This document shows, one piece after another, positions 10,442 through 19,421 of a DNA stretch of 64,000 nt. A program made the translations under genes and the position numbers. Location of the stretch: assembly GCF_000508165.1 (NCBI RefSeq), contig NZ_AYOZ01000023.1, positions 124,001 to 188,000 on the forward strand, read 5' to 3'. The DNA is from Marinomonas profundimaris (GTDB taxonomy: Bacteria > Pseudomonadota > Gammaproteobacteria > Pseudomonadales > Marinomonadaceae). The notes beneath the pieces were generated by a model, which made no database searches, was not told where the DNA came from, and worked only from the letters and a program-made list of their open reading frames with translations. Position 1 is the first letter of the stretch, and the number at the start of each line of letters is the position of its first letter.

Positions 10442-12580
10442 TTAGAAGTCATAGCGAGCGCTGACGTCAATGGATCGTTCGTCTCCGAACCAGCAATTAG
10501 AAGCATCATAACAGCTGTAATACGTTTCGTTTAGTGCATTAGACACGGCGAGTTTGACACTAGCACCTTGCCACTTTGAGGATAACATCGCTAAGTCATA
10601 GCCAATCGATAGATCGAGCAAAGTGTAGGATGGTACTGTGTTGGAGTTCGCTGCGTCCAGCTGCATTTGGCCAACATATCGAAAACCTGCGCCAAGCGAT
10701 GTGCCAGCTAAGTTACCTTGCTGCGGCGCGTAGGTTAGCCAAGCACTGAGTTGTTTTTCCGGTACCCAAATTGGCGCTTTACCTTGAATGCCACTGTTGT
10801 CTTTGGTGACTTCGACGTCTTGGAATGTGTAAGCGGCTTTAATATTCACATCGGATGTAATCGCTTTTTGCAGTTCTAGCTCTAATCCTCGGGAGCGGAC
10901 TTCACCCACTTGGATTTTATCGTAGGCGGAACCATTCGGATCGCGGGTTAATACTTTGCTTTTGAGTATTTCGAAAGCGGCTGCGCTGGCAACTAGGCCA
11001 TGGCGGCTGTATTTAATGCCTGCTTCCCATTGCTCCGCTGTAGAGGTATCAAATGTGTTTCCATTTCGGTCTGTGCCTGTAATCGGCTCAAAGCTTTGGG
11101 CATAGCTAATGAAGGGGGAAATGCCATTATCAAATTCGTAAAGAGCGCCCATTCGCCCGCTAAACTGATCTTGATCTACGCTTGTGTCAGTGCTGCTACC
11201 ATATTTGATGCCGGTCTCGGTTGCTTTGAATTGGTCATAGCGCCCACCAGCAATGAATACCCATTGATCTAGACGAATTTGATCTTGCAGATAGAAACCA
11301 GTTTGTTCCTTTTTGATCCTAAAGTCGCTGCTGTAGCCTGACGCGGCAAAGTCGAGGTCGCTTTTTAGTATTTGATAGTGATCTGGATTATAAAGATCGA
11401 TGCTTGGTGCGACAGCGTCTTCATATTCGATATCGGACGTCAGGGTAAAGTAATCCACACCGACTAAAATGTTGTGTTCCGTCGTACCAACATCAAAAAC
11501 CCCCGAAAATTGGTTATCGACATTTAAGCCTGTAGAGGCCTCATCGGTGAGGTATGCTCGACGATTTAATGTTCTTTCATCACTGTCTAAGCTCGAAGAA
11601 TACGTGTTTTCTTGGTAGGCTTTTGCTGCGGTGAATCGAGTATTTTGCAAAAAACGCCACGTATTATTTATTTTGTGATCAAGCTTATAGCCGAGTAGCA
11701 GAACATCTCGCTCATAGGTATCCCAGTTAGCGTCTCCCGCATAACTGTCTGAAGACAATTTACCGTTAATATTGTCATAGGCCGTGCCTTTCGAAGGCAA
11801 AGAGGAATAAATGCCCATGCTTGGGTCTTGTTGGTAATACATATTTAGGTTCAGTTGCGTATCGTCGCTTATTTTAAGATCCAATGATGGCGCAATCATG
11901 ATGCGTTTTTCGTCCGAGGTGACGGCTTGCCCTTCTTTTTCGCGAATTAACGCCACGACACGATAGTTCATTAGTTCATTCAGTGCGCCTGTGGAATCGA
12001 TCGAGATATCACGCTTGTTGTCACTTCCTAAGGCCACTTCGACACTACTTTTATCAGCGGATTGTGGCGCTTTACTGATGAGATTGACCATTCCACCAGG
12101 CGGCATTGCACCATACAAGGTTGACGTTGGGCCTTTAAACACTTCGACTTGCTCTACCGCTGCCATGTCTATTTGTGGTTGTAAATTCCAGTCGTTAAAG
12201 AGCAATTGAAGTCCGTCGTAATACGCTTTGTCGTTTTGAAAACCACGAATATTGAATAAGTCCAACCGAGTTACTGCTCCGCCACGCAGTTCGGTGTTAA
12301 TACCTGATGTATATCGAACGGCTTCAGCCACTGTTTCTATTCCACGTTGCTCTAAGCTGTCTGCATCGATGATAGTGATGGCTTGTGGTGTCTCTTCTGG
12401 GTCTAACTGTGTTTTCGTCGCGGTATTACGGTATGTCTGTCCCTTTACTTCTAAGGTTGTTAATTGATCCGTATTGTCCGAATTTTTTTCATCTGTACCT
12501 ATTTCAGCGATGGAAAAAGACGATGCACTGGCGATGGCCAAAGCGAGTAAAGTGGGTTGAATGTGTAAAGCCGGTTTCAT
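10442..12580 (-). CDS. TonB-dependent siderophore receptor
   Basis: 712-residue outer-membrane receptor. A signal peptide (LLALAIASASSFSIAE) is followed by a TonB-box-like TLEVKGQ, the plug domain (ETPQAITIIDADSLEQRG..AVRYTSGI; FKGPTSTLYGAMPPGG), and a 22-strand barrel ending in the aromatic C-terminal signature ISARYDF-type. The plug and barrel resemble the FhuA/FoxA/FpvA hydroxamate receptor class. With the FhuF-like gene downstream, a hydroxamate siderophore is the likely ligand. A Fur-box-like palindrome lies about 30 bases upstream of the start, and an AraC gene sits upstream on the same strand. Confidence 0.92.
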   Translation of the reverse strand: MKPALHIQPTLLALAIASASSFSIAEIGTDEKNSDNTDQLTTLEVKGQTYRNTATKTQLDPEETPQAITIIDADSLEQRGIETVAEAVRYTSGINTELRGGAVTRLDLFNIRGFQNDKAYYDGLQLLFNDWNLQPQIDMAAVEQVEVFKGPTSTLYGAMPPGGMVNLISKAPQSADKSSVEVALGSDNKRDISIDSTGALNELMNYRVVALIREKEGQAVTSDEKRIMIAPSLDLKISDDTQLNLNMYYQQDPSMGIYSSLPSKGTAYDNINGKLSSDSYAGDANWDTYERDVLLLGYKLDHKINNTWRFLQNTRFTAAKAYQENTYSSSLDSDERTLNRRAYLTDEASTGLNVDNQFSGVFDVGTTEHNILVGVDYFTLTSDIEYEDAVAPSIDLYNPDHYQILKSDLDFAASGYSSDFRIKKEQTGFYLQDQIRLDQWVFIAGGRYDQFKATETGIKYGSSTDTSVDQDQFSGRMGALYEFDNGISPFISYAQSFEPITGTDRNGNTFDTSTAEQWEAGIKYSRHGLVASAAAFEILKSKVLTRDPNGSAYDKIQVGEVRSRGLELELQKAITSDVNIKAAYTFQDVEVTKDNSGIQGKAPIWVPEKQLSAWLTYAPQQGNLAGTSLGAGFRYVGQMQLDAANSNTVPSYTLLDLSIGYDLAMLSSKWQGASVKLAVSNALNETYYSCYDASNCWFGDERSIDVSARYDF

Positions 12581-12612
12581 AGTCGCTCCGATGATTGAAT
12601 GAGTTTCATTTG

Positions 12613-12629
12613 AGAATGGATCTCATTCT
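12613..12629 (-). promoter_or_regulatory. Putative Fur box before the siderophore receptor
   Basis: AGAATG-GATCT-CATTCT is a perfect 6-bp inverted repeat inside a GAGAATG..CATTC context that resembles degenerate Fur boxes, 33 bases upstream of the receptor start. Iron repression is expected for such a receptor. Confidence 0.5.
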
Positions 12630-12697
12630 ATGGATGCTGAATATTGAAAACTTAACCTTTTGGTGCATCTTCTTGAGTAAGTATTTGTGGCATAGGG

Positions 12698-13564
12698 TTA
12701 CCTTGGTTTGATCGGCAGCCAATATTCCATGTAGCTTTGGGTGCTCTTGGGGTCGTAATTGGGTTCGTACACTTCCAACTCATAACCGGATACGCCGTCG
12801 TAATTCGACTCAGGAAGCCAGCGATGAATAAACCATTCAACCGCTTGTTCAACGGCAACCACTTTTCCGTGCACAGGAATCACGGCGTATTCTTGTGCCG
12901 GTACATGAATGGTGTCGTAATTGTTTTTAGGCTGATTTAAAAATCCTGCCCAATAGCGCATCTGCCCTGGGTTCTTAGGGTGGTAGTGCGTGTCTATAAC
13001 GCCGATGGGCTGAGCATCGTTGTCGACGTTTTTGTCTATGATGTCCCACAGTTGTGGAACGCGTTCAAGAAAATCTGGTGCAGAAGAAAAAGGCCCGCGT
13101 ATCCAGCCATTCACCCCATGAAGCTGAAATGCATCTCGGCTCTCGATACGGATTTGGGTAAAGGCTTTGGGTTTGTCTCCTGCAACGGGTTTTTCAGTGC
13201 GGTATTGTAGGGGCGTTCGCAAACCTTGGCGTTGTCCTCTCAAGCGATATTCGCGCGGTGTGCAGCCAAACATGTGCTTAAACGCACGACTAAAACTGAT
13301 TTCCGAATCAAAGCCACAATGCAGGGCAATGTCCAAATGTCGCTGCTTGCTGGACAACAAAAGCTCTGCAGCTTTGCTTAAGCGTAATTCTCTAATGTAT
13401 TGCGCGACGGTTAGCCCTGTCGCTTCACCAAAAACGCGTTGAAACTGCCAGCGAGACCAACAACTTTTCTCAGCCAAACTTGCGACATGAATCGATTCAT
13501 CCAAATTGTCATGGATGTAATCTAATACTTTTTCAATGCGTGTGAATCTGGGTTGGAGCGCCAT
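12698..13564 (-). CDS. AraC-family regulator with GyrI-like ligand domain
   Basis: 288-residue regulator with an N-terminal AraC DNA-binding domain (about residues 8-108: KVLDYIHDNLDESIHVASLAEK, then FKHMFGCTPREYR) and a C-terminal GyrI/Rob-like effector-binding domain (about 125-288, ending YMEYWLPIKP). This is the Rob/SoxS-like arrangement with the binding domain behind the HTH. It lies upstream of the receptor on the same strand, about 117 bases away, and has a strong Fur-box-like site before its start. A role as siderophore-responsive activator of the receptor is inferred from context. Confidence 0.87.
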   Translation of the reverse strand: MALQPRFTRIEKVLDYIHDNLDESIHVASLAEKSCWSRWQFQRVFGEATGLTVAQYIRELRLSKAAELLLSSKQRHLDIALHCGFDSEISFSRAFKHMFGCTPREYRLRGQRQGLRTPLQYRTEKPVAGDKPKAFTQIRIESRDAFQLHGVNGWIRGPFSSAPDFLERVPQLWDIIDKNVDNDAQPIGVIDTHYHPKNPGQMRYWAGFLNQPKNNYDTIHVPAQEYAVIPVHGKVVAVEQAVEWFIHRWLPESNYDGVSGYELEVYEPNYDPKSTQSYMEYWLPIKPR

Positions 13565-13583
13565 AGGATAAGAATAATCAAAT

Positions 13584-13602
13584 AATAATGATTATCATCT
13601 AA
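13584..13602. promoter_or_regulatory. Fur-box-like site before the AraC gene
   Basis: AATAATGATTATCATCTAA matches the 19-bp Fur consensus GATAATGATAATCATTATC at 13 positions, with the central ATAATGATTATCAT block intact. It is 20 bases upstream of the AraC regulator start and also lies in the shared divergent region with the MFS transporter gene. Confidence 0.7.
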
Positions 13603-13803
13603 TTCGATCTGCATTACCAATGCTCTGCGTGGATCTCCGTTGAATTGTATCCGCAATTGGAATTTATATTATCGCGTCTATTATTTAATCAATTAGCATG
13701 ATTAAATCCAATTATGCTCACTCGCTGTGTCTTTGCTGTGTCTTTGATGAGTTGGATAACACGACATCGCTCGCAGTCGTCAGGCTTATTTCAATAATAA
13801 AAA

Positions 13804-14943
13804 ATGGATTTCACAATGAAGGAATTAACACGTACTGCACTTTACTGTGCCATGTTTCTTGCTGTGGGTGCGGTCGCGGGTTTGCTTGGACCGAGCTTAA
13901 TTTATTTGGCTGGACTGATCGATGCGTCAGTGGCCGAAATTTCCATTGTTTTCACCGCCCGAGCCATTGGTAATATTTTGGGCGCGCTGCTGGCCGGACG
14001 TATGTTTGATCGCTGGCAAGGTCATCATTATATCATCGTGATGTTGCTTTGCATGATCTTTGGATTGGTGCTGGTGCCCTTTTCTACGAGCTTGCCAATG
14101 CTGGTGGTGTTGTTCTTTTTATTGGGTGCAACGGAAGTGTCTGCCAACGCGGGTGGCAACATGATGATGTTGTGGCTGCATAAAGAAAAAGTGGGTTCTT
14201 ATGTTACGGTGCTGCATCTGTGTCATAGCGCAGGCAGCATGCTGGCGCCTTTGATTCTGGTCTTTGCGGTATGGACGGGGCTCGATTATGGCGCAGGTTA
14301 TTGGATGGTGGCTTTATATGCACTGTGTTTGCCGTTGCTATTATGGCGACAACCTAGCCCAACCTTTGAAGCAAGAGCGAGTGAAGTCGTCCCTGCGACG
14401 AAACAAAAGGCGACGTTTATTGCTTTTCTTACGGTCATATTTTTGTACGTTGGGTTTGAAATCACCATTGCCGGTTGGATTAGCACTTACGCGGTTTTAT
14501 CTGGTGAAGATCAAAACAGCGCGGCAATTTTGGTGACGTGGTTTTTCGTTAGCTTGTCGTTGGGGCGTTTGTTTTCGGTACCCCTATTGCGTTGGATCAG
14601 TCCGACACAAGGCATTTATGGATTGTTGGTGATCAGCCTATCTGGCTGTTTGATGATGCTGCTGTCCGATGCGTCTTTGGTGTGGATTGCGTTGTGGCTT
14701 GGATTGGGTTGCTCGGCTTTTTTCCCCATGCTCTTTTCCTATGGCAATAGCATTATGTCGCTGGATGGCAAACGCACAGGCATGGTTTTTGTGTGTTGTG
14801 GTTTGGGGGCGTTGGTTGCTCCGTCATTAACGGGCCCAATTATCGATGTGTTCAGTGTGGCGGCGTTTCCCTATTTACTGCTTGTGTTAGCAGCGCTCAT
14901 GGCATTGAGTTGGCAGAGATTGTCTGTGATGACAAAAGGCTGA
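13804..14943 (+). CDS. MFS transporter
   Basis: 379-residue inner-membrane major facilitator protein with about 12 hydrophobic segments. The loop after segment two, GRMFDRWQGHH, is the MFS motif A position; overall style (ARAIGNILGALLAGR; GATEVSANAGGNMMMLWL) resembles the FucP/MFSD4 sugar-transporter-like branch. It is divergent from the iron-regulated AraC gene and shares the Fur-box-bearing region, so a role in siderophore or iron-related transport is possible but not shown. Either ATG at 13804 or 13816 could be the start; neither has a clear ribosome site. Confidence 0.8.
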   Translation: MDFTMKELTRTALYCAMFLAVGAVAGLLGPSLIYLAGLIDASVAEISIVFTARAIGNILGALLAGRMFDRWQGHHYIIVMLLCMIFGLVLVPFSTSLPMLVVLFFLLGATEVSANAGGNMMMLWLHKEKVGSYVTVLHLCHSAGSMLAPLILVFAVWTGLDYGAGYWMVALYALCLPLLLWRQPSPTFEARASEVVPATKQKATFIAFLTVIFLYVGFEITIAGWISTYAVLSGEDQNSAAILVTWFFVSLSLGRLFSVPLLRWISPTQGIYGLLVISLSGCLMMLLSDASLVWIALWLGLGCSAFFPMLFSYGNSIMSLDGKRTGMVFVCCGLGALVAPSLTGPIIDVFSVAAFPYLLLVLAALMALSWQRLSVMTKG

Positions 14944-14977
14944 TTGATGTATGAGTGTGATTTACTATAAGGTGAAT

Positions 14978-15007
14978 AACGGGTTAGTGAATGGTTACTA
15001 ACCCGTT
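14978..15007. terminator. Stem-loop between MFS gene and gmhB
   Basis: AACGGGTTAGT, an 8-base loop, ACTAACCCGTT: an 11-bp perfect stem between convergent genes. The T-tract is short (TTTCGTT), so strength is uncertain. Confidence 0.65.
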
Positions 15008-15016
15008 TCGTTATGA

Positions 15017-15574
15017 CTAGCTGTATTTGTGCAATGTCGAAATGGTAAAAGCGGCAAGATCTGTGTAGATATCAAACGGGAAATCGATCGTCTTGTATTG
15101 AGTCTGGCGACCTTTCCCTGTTAATACCAATACGGGTGAACAACCGCGCGCATTTCCTGCCTCAAGGTCTCTCAGTGAGTCTCCAACCATAATTGCTGGA
15201 GACTCTTTGAACGACATTCCGAGTTTTTCTTCGATGGCTTCAATCATGCCGCTTTTCGGTTTACGGCAAGTGCAATTGTCAGCAGGGCCATGAGGGCAAT
15301 ATTCAATGCCTGAAATACGACCGCCCTCTGCTTCCACTAATGCGGTCATTTTATCGTGCATGGCATTTAACGTGTCTTCGTCATAATAACCACGAGCAAT
15401 TCCAGACTGGTTCGTGACCACAAAAATTTGAAAGCCCGCTTTTGATAACGCCGCGATGGATTTAATGCTGCCAGGAATCGGCTGCCATTCTTCGACAGAT
15501 TTAACATACGCGTCTGAGTCTTGGTTGATAACGCCGTCTCGGTCTAACAGAATGATGGGTTTACTTTGCGCCAT
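15017..15574 (-). CDS. gmhB: D-glycero-beta-D-manno-heptose-1,7-bisphosphate 7-phosphatase
   Basis: 185-residue HAD-superfamily phosphatase of the ADP-heptose pathway for LPS inner core. The catalytic motif LLDRDGVINQD is at the N-terminus, VTNQSGIARG is motif II, and the structural zinc motif characteristic of GmhB is intact (CPHGPADNCTCRKP). GDSLRDLEAG is the last HAD motif. In pseudomonads gmhB is also found close to gyrB, usually beside glyS/glyQ, which are absent here. RBS AAGG upstream of the ATG. Confidence 0.94.
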   Translation of the reverse strand: MAQSKPIILLDRDGVINQDSDAYVKSVEEWQPIPGSIKSIAALSKAGFQIFVVTNQSGIARGYYDEDTLNAMHDKMTALVEAEGGRISGIEYCPHGPADNCTCRKPKSGMIEAIEEKLGMSFKESPAIMVGDSLRDLEAGNARGCSPVLVLTGKGRQTQYKTIDFPFDIYTDLAAFTISTLHKYS

Positions 15575-15613
15575 GAGCGTCGCCTTATTGTCACGATGAA
15601 GGGAAAAATTAAT

Positions 15614-16087
15614 TTATTTGTTTTCGCCAATGTCTGCGAATAATGCATTGCGGCAGGCAGCGCTTAAATCACTGGCTGAAATGCCAATGTCTAAACCGCG
15701 TTGTCCGCCGCTGACGTAAACCGTTTCGAAGGCTTGTGCGCTTTGGTCAATACAAGTGATCAGGCTTTTCTTTTGTCCAATCGGGCTAATGCCGCCAACC
15801 AAATATCCGGTCAGGCGTTCGGCTTCTTTTGGCTCGGCCATACGAAGCTTTTTCACACCCAATGCGGCGGCGGCCCGTTTTAGATTTAACGTTCCCGTTA
15901 CAGGAACAATAGCGACAAAAAAATGTTTTTCGTCACTGACCAATAGCGTTTTGAACACAGAAGCCGGATCGAGCTTAAGTTTTTGCGCGGCCTCTTCACC
16001 AAAATTTGTGCTGTGTCGATCGTGTTCATACTCATGAACACTGAAGGCTATTTTTTGCTTCTTTAGCTGGTTAATTGCCGGTGTCAC
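15614..16087 (-). CDS. ybaK: Cys-tRNA(Pro)/Cys-tRNA(Cys) deacylase YbaK
   Basis: 157-residue editing enzyme that hydrolyses cysteine from mischarged tRNA(Pro). The YbaK signature residues are visible: VFKTLLV with the catalytic Lys near residue 46, and GYLVGGISPIGQKK. It starts with GTG just upstream of an AAGG-rich stretch and follows trkH by 27 bases on the same strand, so the genes may be cotranscribed. Confidence 0.92.
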   Translation of the reverse strand: MTPAINQLKKQKIAFSVHEYEHDRHSTNFGEEAAQKLKLDPASVFKTLLVSDEKHFFVAIVPVTGTLNLKRAAAALGVKKLRMAEPKEAERLTGYLVGGISPIGQKKSLITCIDQSAQAFETVYVSGGQRGLDIGISASDLSAACRNALFADIGENK

Positions 16088-16114
16088 CTTGGTGGATTCC
16101 TCTTTGCTTAGTCG

Positions 16115-17563
16115 TTATTTCTGCCAGAACATCGGCGTAAATAACACCAATAAGGTAAAGACTTCCAAGCGGCCTAACAGCATAGAGAAACACAACATCC
16201 ATTTTGCTGGATCGCTTACGTTGGTAAAGCTCGACGCCACATCACCAAGACCAGGACCAAGGTTGTTGAGCGTTGCCGCAACCGCTGACCATGCCGTGAC
16301 TTGGTCCAATCCTGTTGCCATCAAACCAATCATGAGCACAACGTAAACCAACAAATACGCGGAGAAAAACCCCCATACCGCCGACACAACGCGTTCCTGA
16401 ATGGCCTTGCCACCGACTTTAACGGGAATGACCGCGTTCGGGTGAATCAAGCGTTGGATTTCTCGCATGCCCTGTTTGAGGATCAATAGGATTCGAATCA
16501 CCTTCATACCGCCACCGGTTGAACTAGCACAACCACCGACAAAAGACGTAACGATTAACAAGAACGGTAGGAAGTGTGGCCAGCTGGAAAAATCGGATGT
16601 ACCAAAACCAGACGTCGTGGCGATAGACACACTTTCAAAGACGGCAAAACGTAGCGACGTTCCCCAGTCATAAGTGGATGTCATCGCAAGCACCAACGTA
16701 GAAAGAATAACCGTACTGGAAAGAATCAATAAAAAGAAACGTGCTTCTGGGTCTCTGAAATAATGCCAAACACTTTTGTGACGCCACGCATAAAAATGCA
16801 GTGCAAAGTTGAAGGCAGAGACAATCATAAAGAAGGTACAAATCATCTCAATGGCAACACTATTGAAGTAACCAATACTGTCATCGTGCGTTGAGAAACC
16901 ACCGATGGCCACGGTCGAAAAGCTGTGACAAATCGCATCGAATAAACTCATTCCTGCGATCCAATAACCCAGCGCACAGACACTCGTCAACGTCGCATAA
17001 ATGTACCAAAGCGCCTTGGCGGTTTCAGCAATACGGGGCGTGAGTTTGGTGTCTTTTACTGGTCCTGGTGTTTCGGCTCGATACAACTGCATTCCACCGA
17101 TGCCCAACATCGGCATGATGGCTACCGCCAATACGATGATACCCATGCCGCCCAACCACGTAAGCAACTGACGATAAAACAAAATGGATTTAGGCAAATC
17201 ATCAATGCCTGTCAGGATGGTCGCTCCGGTTGTCGTGAGCCCTGAAATGGACTCAAACAACGCATCGGTAAAAGTTAGGTCTGGGTGATCCGCTAAGAAG
17301 AAAGGCACGGATCCGAACAAGCCTAGAACCGTCCAAAACAATACGGTTACCAAAAAGCCGTCGCGAATTTTTAGTTCGCCCCGCTCGTTTCGAACCGGAA
17401 ACCACAGCAAGAAACCGCCTAAGATGTTTACGCCGAATGCATAAAGAAACGCATAGAGTGCACCATCATCATAAATCAGAGAAACCATAATGGGTGGAAT
17501 CAGCGACACACTGAATACCATTACCAATAAGCCAATGACACGTAAAATGACACTAAAATGCAT
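16115..17563 (-). CDS. trkH: Trk potassium uptake protein TrkH
   Basis: 482-residue potassium channel subunit with many membrane segments, one residue from E. coli TrkH. Selectivity-filter type segments include SGLTTTGATILTG, CHSFSTVAIGGFSTHD, TTSGFGTSDF and NNLGPGLG, the four pore loops of this family. It is downstream of trkA on the same strand (99 bases), giving the cytoplasmic gating subunit and the channel together. Confidence 0.96.
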   Translation of the reverse strand: MHFSVILRVIGLLVMVFSVSLIPPIMVSLIYDDGALYAFLYAFGVNILGGFLLWFPVRNERGELKIRDGFLVTVLFWTVLGLFGSVPFFLADHPDLTFTDALFESISGLTTTGATILTGIDDLPKSILFYRQLLTWLGGMGIIVLAVAIMPMLGIGGMQLYRAETPGPVKDTKLTPRIAETAKALWYIYATLTSVCALGYWIAGMSLFDAICHSFSTVAIGGFSTHDDSIGYFNSVAIEMICTFFMIVSAFNFALHFYAWRHKSVWHYFRDPEARFFLLILSSTVILSTLVLAMTSTYDWGTSLRFAVFESVSIATTSGFGTSDFSSWPHFLPFLLIVTSFVGGCASSTGGGMKVIRILLILKQGMREIQRLIHPNAVIPVKVGGKAIQERVVSAVWGFFSAYLLVYVVLMIGLMATGLDQVTAWSAVAATLNNLGPGLGDVASSFTNVSDPAKWMLCFSMLLGRLEVFTLLVLFTPMFWQK

Positions 17564-17662
17564 ACTTACTTCCTAGAACCCAACGACATTCATCTGTCAG
17601 GCCATTGTTAAAATTCAGGCGGAAACCTTTTTGGGCTTCTTGCTGTCTGCGTAGGCGACCGT

Positions 17663-19036
17663 TTAAAAGAAGGTTAAGCCGACTTGAAACAGTTGCTCTA
17701 CCGCAGGGATTTGTTTTTTATTCGTGACAAAGATAATCACGTGATCTTCTGCTTGTATGACCAATTCACTGGTGGCGACGATCATGTCGTCTGCACGAAC
17801 GATGGCGCCAATTGTTGCGCCTTCAGGCAAGTTCAAATTGGCAATGCTGCGTCCAACCACTTTCGAGGAGCGGTAATCACCATGCGCAACCGCTTCTAAT
17901 GCTTCGGCGGCGCCTTTACGCATTGAGTGAACGTTCACCACATCGCCACGTCGAATATAGCTGAGCAGCGAACTGATCGTCGTTTGTTGCGGCGAAATCG
18001 CAATGTCGATCATGCCTTCTTGAACGATGTCGACATACGCAGGGTTGTTAATGATGGTCATAACGGTACGAACCCCCAACACTTTCGCCAGCATCGACGA
18101 CATGATATTGGCTTCGTCGTTGTTGGTCAGTGCACAGAATACGTCGGTGGATTCGATGTTTTCTTCAAGCAGCAATTCCTGTTTTGAAGCATCGCCATTT
18201 AATACGATGGTGTTGTCCAATGTCTCGGACAAATAACGGCAGCGTTCTGGATCACGTTCGATGATCTTCACGCGATACTCTCTTTCAAGACTTTGAGCCA
18301 AACGCTCACCAATGTTGCCGCCGCCGGCAATGATGATACGACGATATGGAACGTCCAGCGGACGCAGTTCACTCATGACGTCAAGCACATCGCGTTGAGC
18401 CGTCAAAAAGAAAACTTCGTCGTTGGCTCGAATGTAAGTATTACCATCCGGTGAAATGGATTTACCATCGCGATAAATGGCGGCGATACGGGTTTGGATT
18501 GATGGCATGTGTTCTTTTAAGAAGCTTATTGGCTGATCGATCAGAGGGCCGCCCTTTTCGGCTTTTACCACAACAAGCTGCACTTTTCCGTCAGCGAACT
18601 CCATAACCTGCAACGCACCAGGGTAGCGAATCAATCGACTTAAATGTTTTGTTACTTCTTTTTCTGGGCTGATACGAACATCCAATGGAATGGCTTGATC
18701 ACAAAATAGTTCGGGGTATTTTGCGTAAGCGCTTGAACGTACTCGACCAATTTTCGTTGGTGTCTTAAAGAGAGTATGCGCCACCTGACATGCGATCATG
18801 TTGGTTTCATCTTGGTTGCTTACCGCGATGAGCATGTCGGCATCATTACAACCTGCTTGGTCGAGCACATCGGGATGTGAGCCACTGCCTTCTACCGTTT
18901 GAATGTCGAGGCGGTCTTGCAATTCTCTAAGGCGATTTAAATCGGTATCAATGACGGTAATATCGTTGTCTTCACTTGCTAAGTTTTCTGCAAGTGTCGC
19001 GCCTACTTGGCCCGCCCCTATAATGATGATCTTCAT
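17663..19036 (-). CDS. trkA: Trk system potassium uptake protein TrkA
   Basis: 457-residue cytoplasmic regulator of Trk channels with two RCK halves. Each has a nucleotide-binding Rossmann motif, GAGQVGATLAENL at the N-terminus and GGGNIGERLAQSL near residue 239, with the acidic ends VIDTD and IIERDPER; TrkA-C domains follow each. Length equals that of E. coli TrkA (458). The gene lies between rsmB and trkH, with 385 bases upstream holding its promoter region. Confidence 0.97.
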   Translation of the reverse strand: MKIIIIGAGQVGATLAENLASEDNDITVIDTDLNRLRELQDRLDIQTVEGSGSHPDVLDQAGCNDADMLIAVSNQDETNMIACQVAHTLFKTPTKIGRVRSSAYAKYPELFCDQAIPLDVRISPEKEVTKHLSRLIRYPGALQVMEFADGKVQLVVVKAEKGGPLIDQPISFLKEHMPSIQTRIAAIYRDGKSISPDGNTYIRANDEVFFLTAQRDVLDVMSELRPLDVPYRRIIIAGGGNIGERLAQSLEREYRVKIIERDPERCRYLSETLDNTIVLNGDASKQELLLEENIESTDVFCALTNNDEANIMSSMLAKVLGVRTVMTIINNPAYVDIVQEGMIDIAISPQQTTISSLLSYIRRGDVVNVHSMRKGAAEALEAVAHGDYRSSKVVGRSIANLNLPEGATIGAIVRADDMIVATSELVIQAEDHVIIFVTNKKQIPAVEQLFQVGLTFF

Positions 19037-19312
19037 AGTCTGCCTTAGAGCGTGATGTGTGTTTCAGCTCTTTGTTTAGTGTATTAATTCAAATGACAAC
19101 GTTGAGTATTTTGCTTGATCGAGTGTGCATATTTTTTACTCGAATCAGGTAGTGCAAGTTTACCCACATAAAGACAATTATTTAACTTGAACTTGGAAAA
19201 TACTCGTAATTTATTTGACTGATTTTGTAATGATGGCTATCCATAACTTTTAACGTAATCAATCATTCCACAGCCGCATGTTTGATTGAGAGCCGTTAGA
19301 GAATGAACAGGC

Positions 19313-19363
19313 AAAAAAAAGCCCAATCAACTGTGTTTCATGTGAAACAATTGGCTGGGCCTT
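19313..19363 (-). terminator. rsmB terminator with parS-like tip
   Basis: On the minus strand a long hairpin (GCCCA paired with TGGGC, then CAA with TTG, then TGTTTCA with TGAAACA) is followed by eight T. It ends the fmt-rsmB transcript. The apical palindrome TGTTTCATGTGAAACA is one base away from the ParB-binding parS consensus. Confidence 0.85.
19334..19349. other. parS-like site 1
   Basis: TGTTTCATGTGAAACA matches the bacterial parS consensus TGTTNCACGTGAAACA with one change (C to T in the centre). It forms the top of the rsmB terminator. Its position close to the origin-linked recF-gyrB genes fits a chromosomal centromere site. Confidence 0.6.
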
Positions 19364-19421
19364 TCGAGAAAATAACTTATTTCTCAGTCGTTTGTCTTAG
19401 CTGATCTGTGCCTACGGCATT

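Larger units (their letters stand above)
19037..19421. other. Gene-free interval between trkA and rsmB
   Basis: About 385 bases. The half next to trkA is AT-rich and must carry the trkA promoter on the minus strand, though no single -35/-10 pair stands out. The half next to rsmB holds the rsmB terminator hairpin, whose tip is a parS-like palindrome. No gene is visible. Confidence 0.6.
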
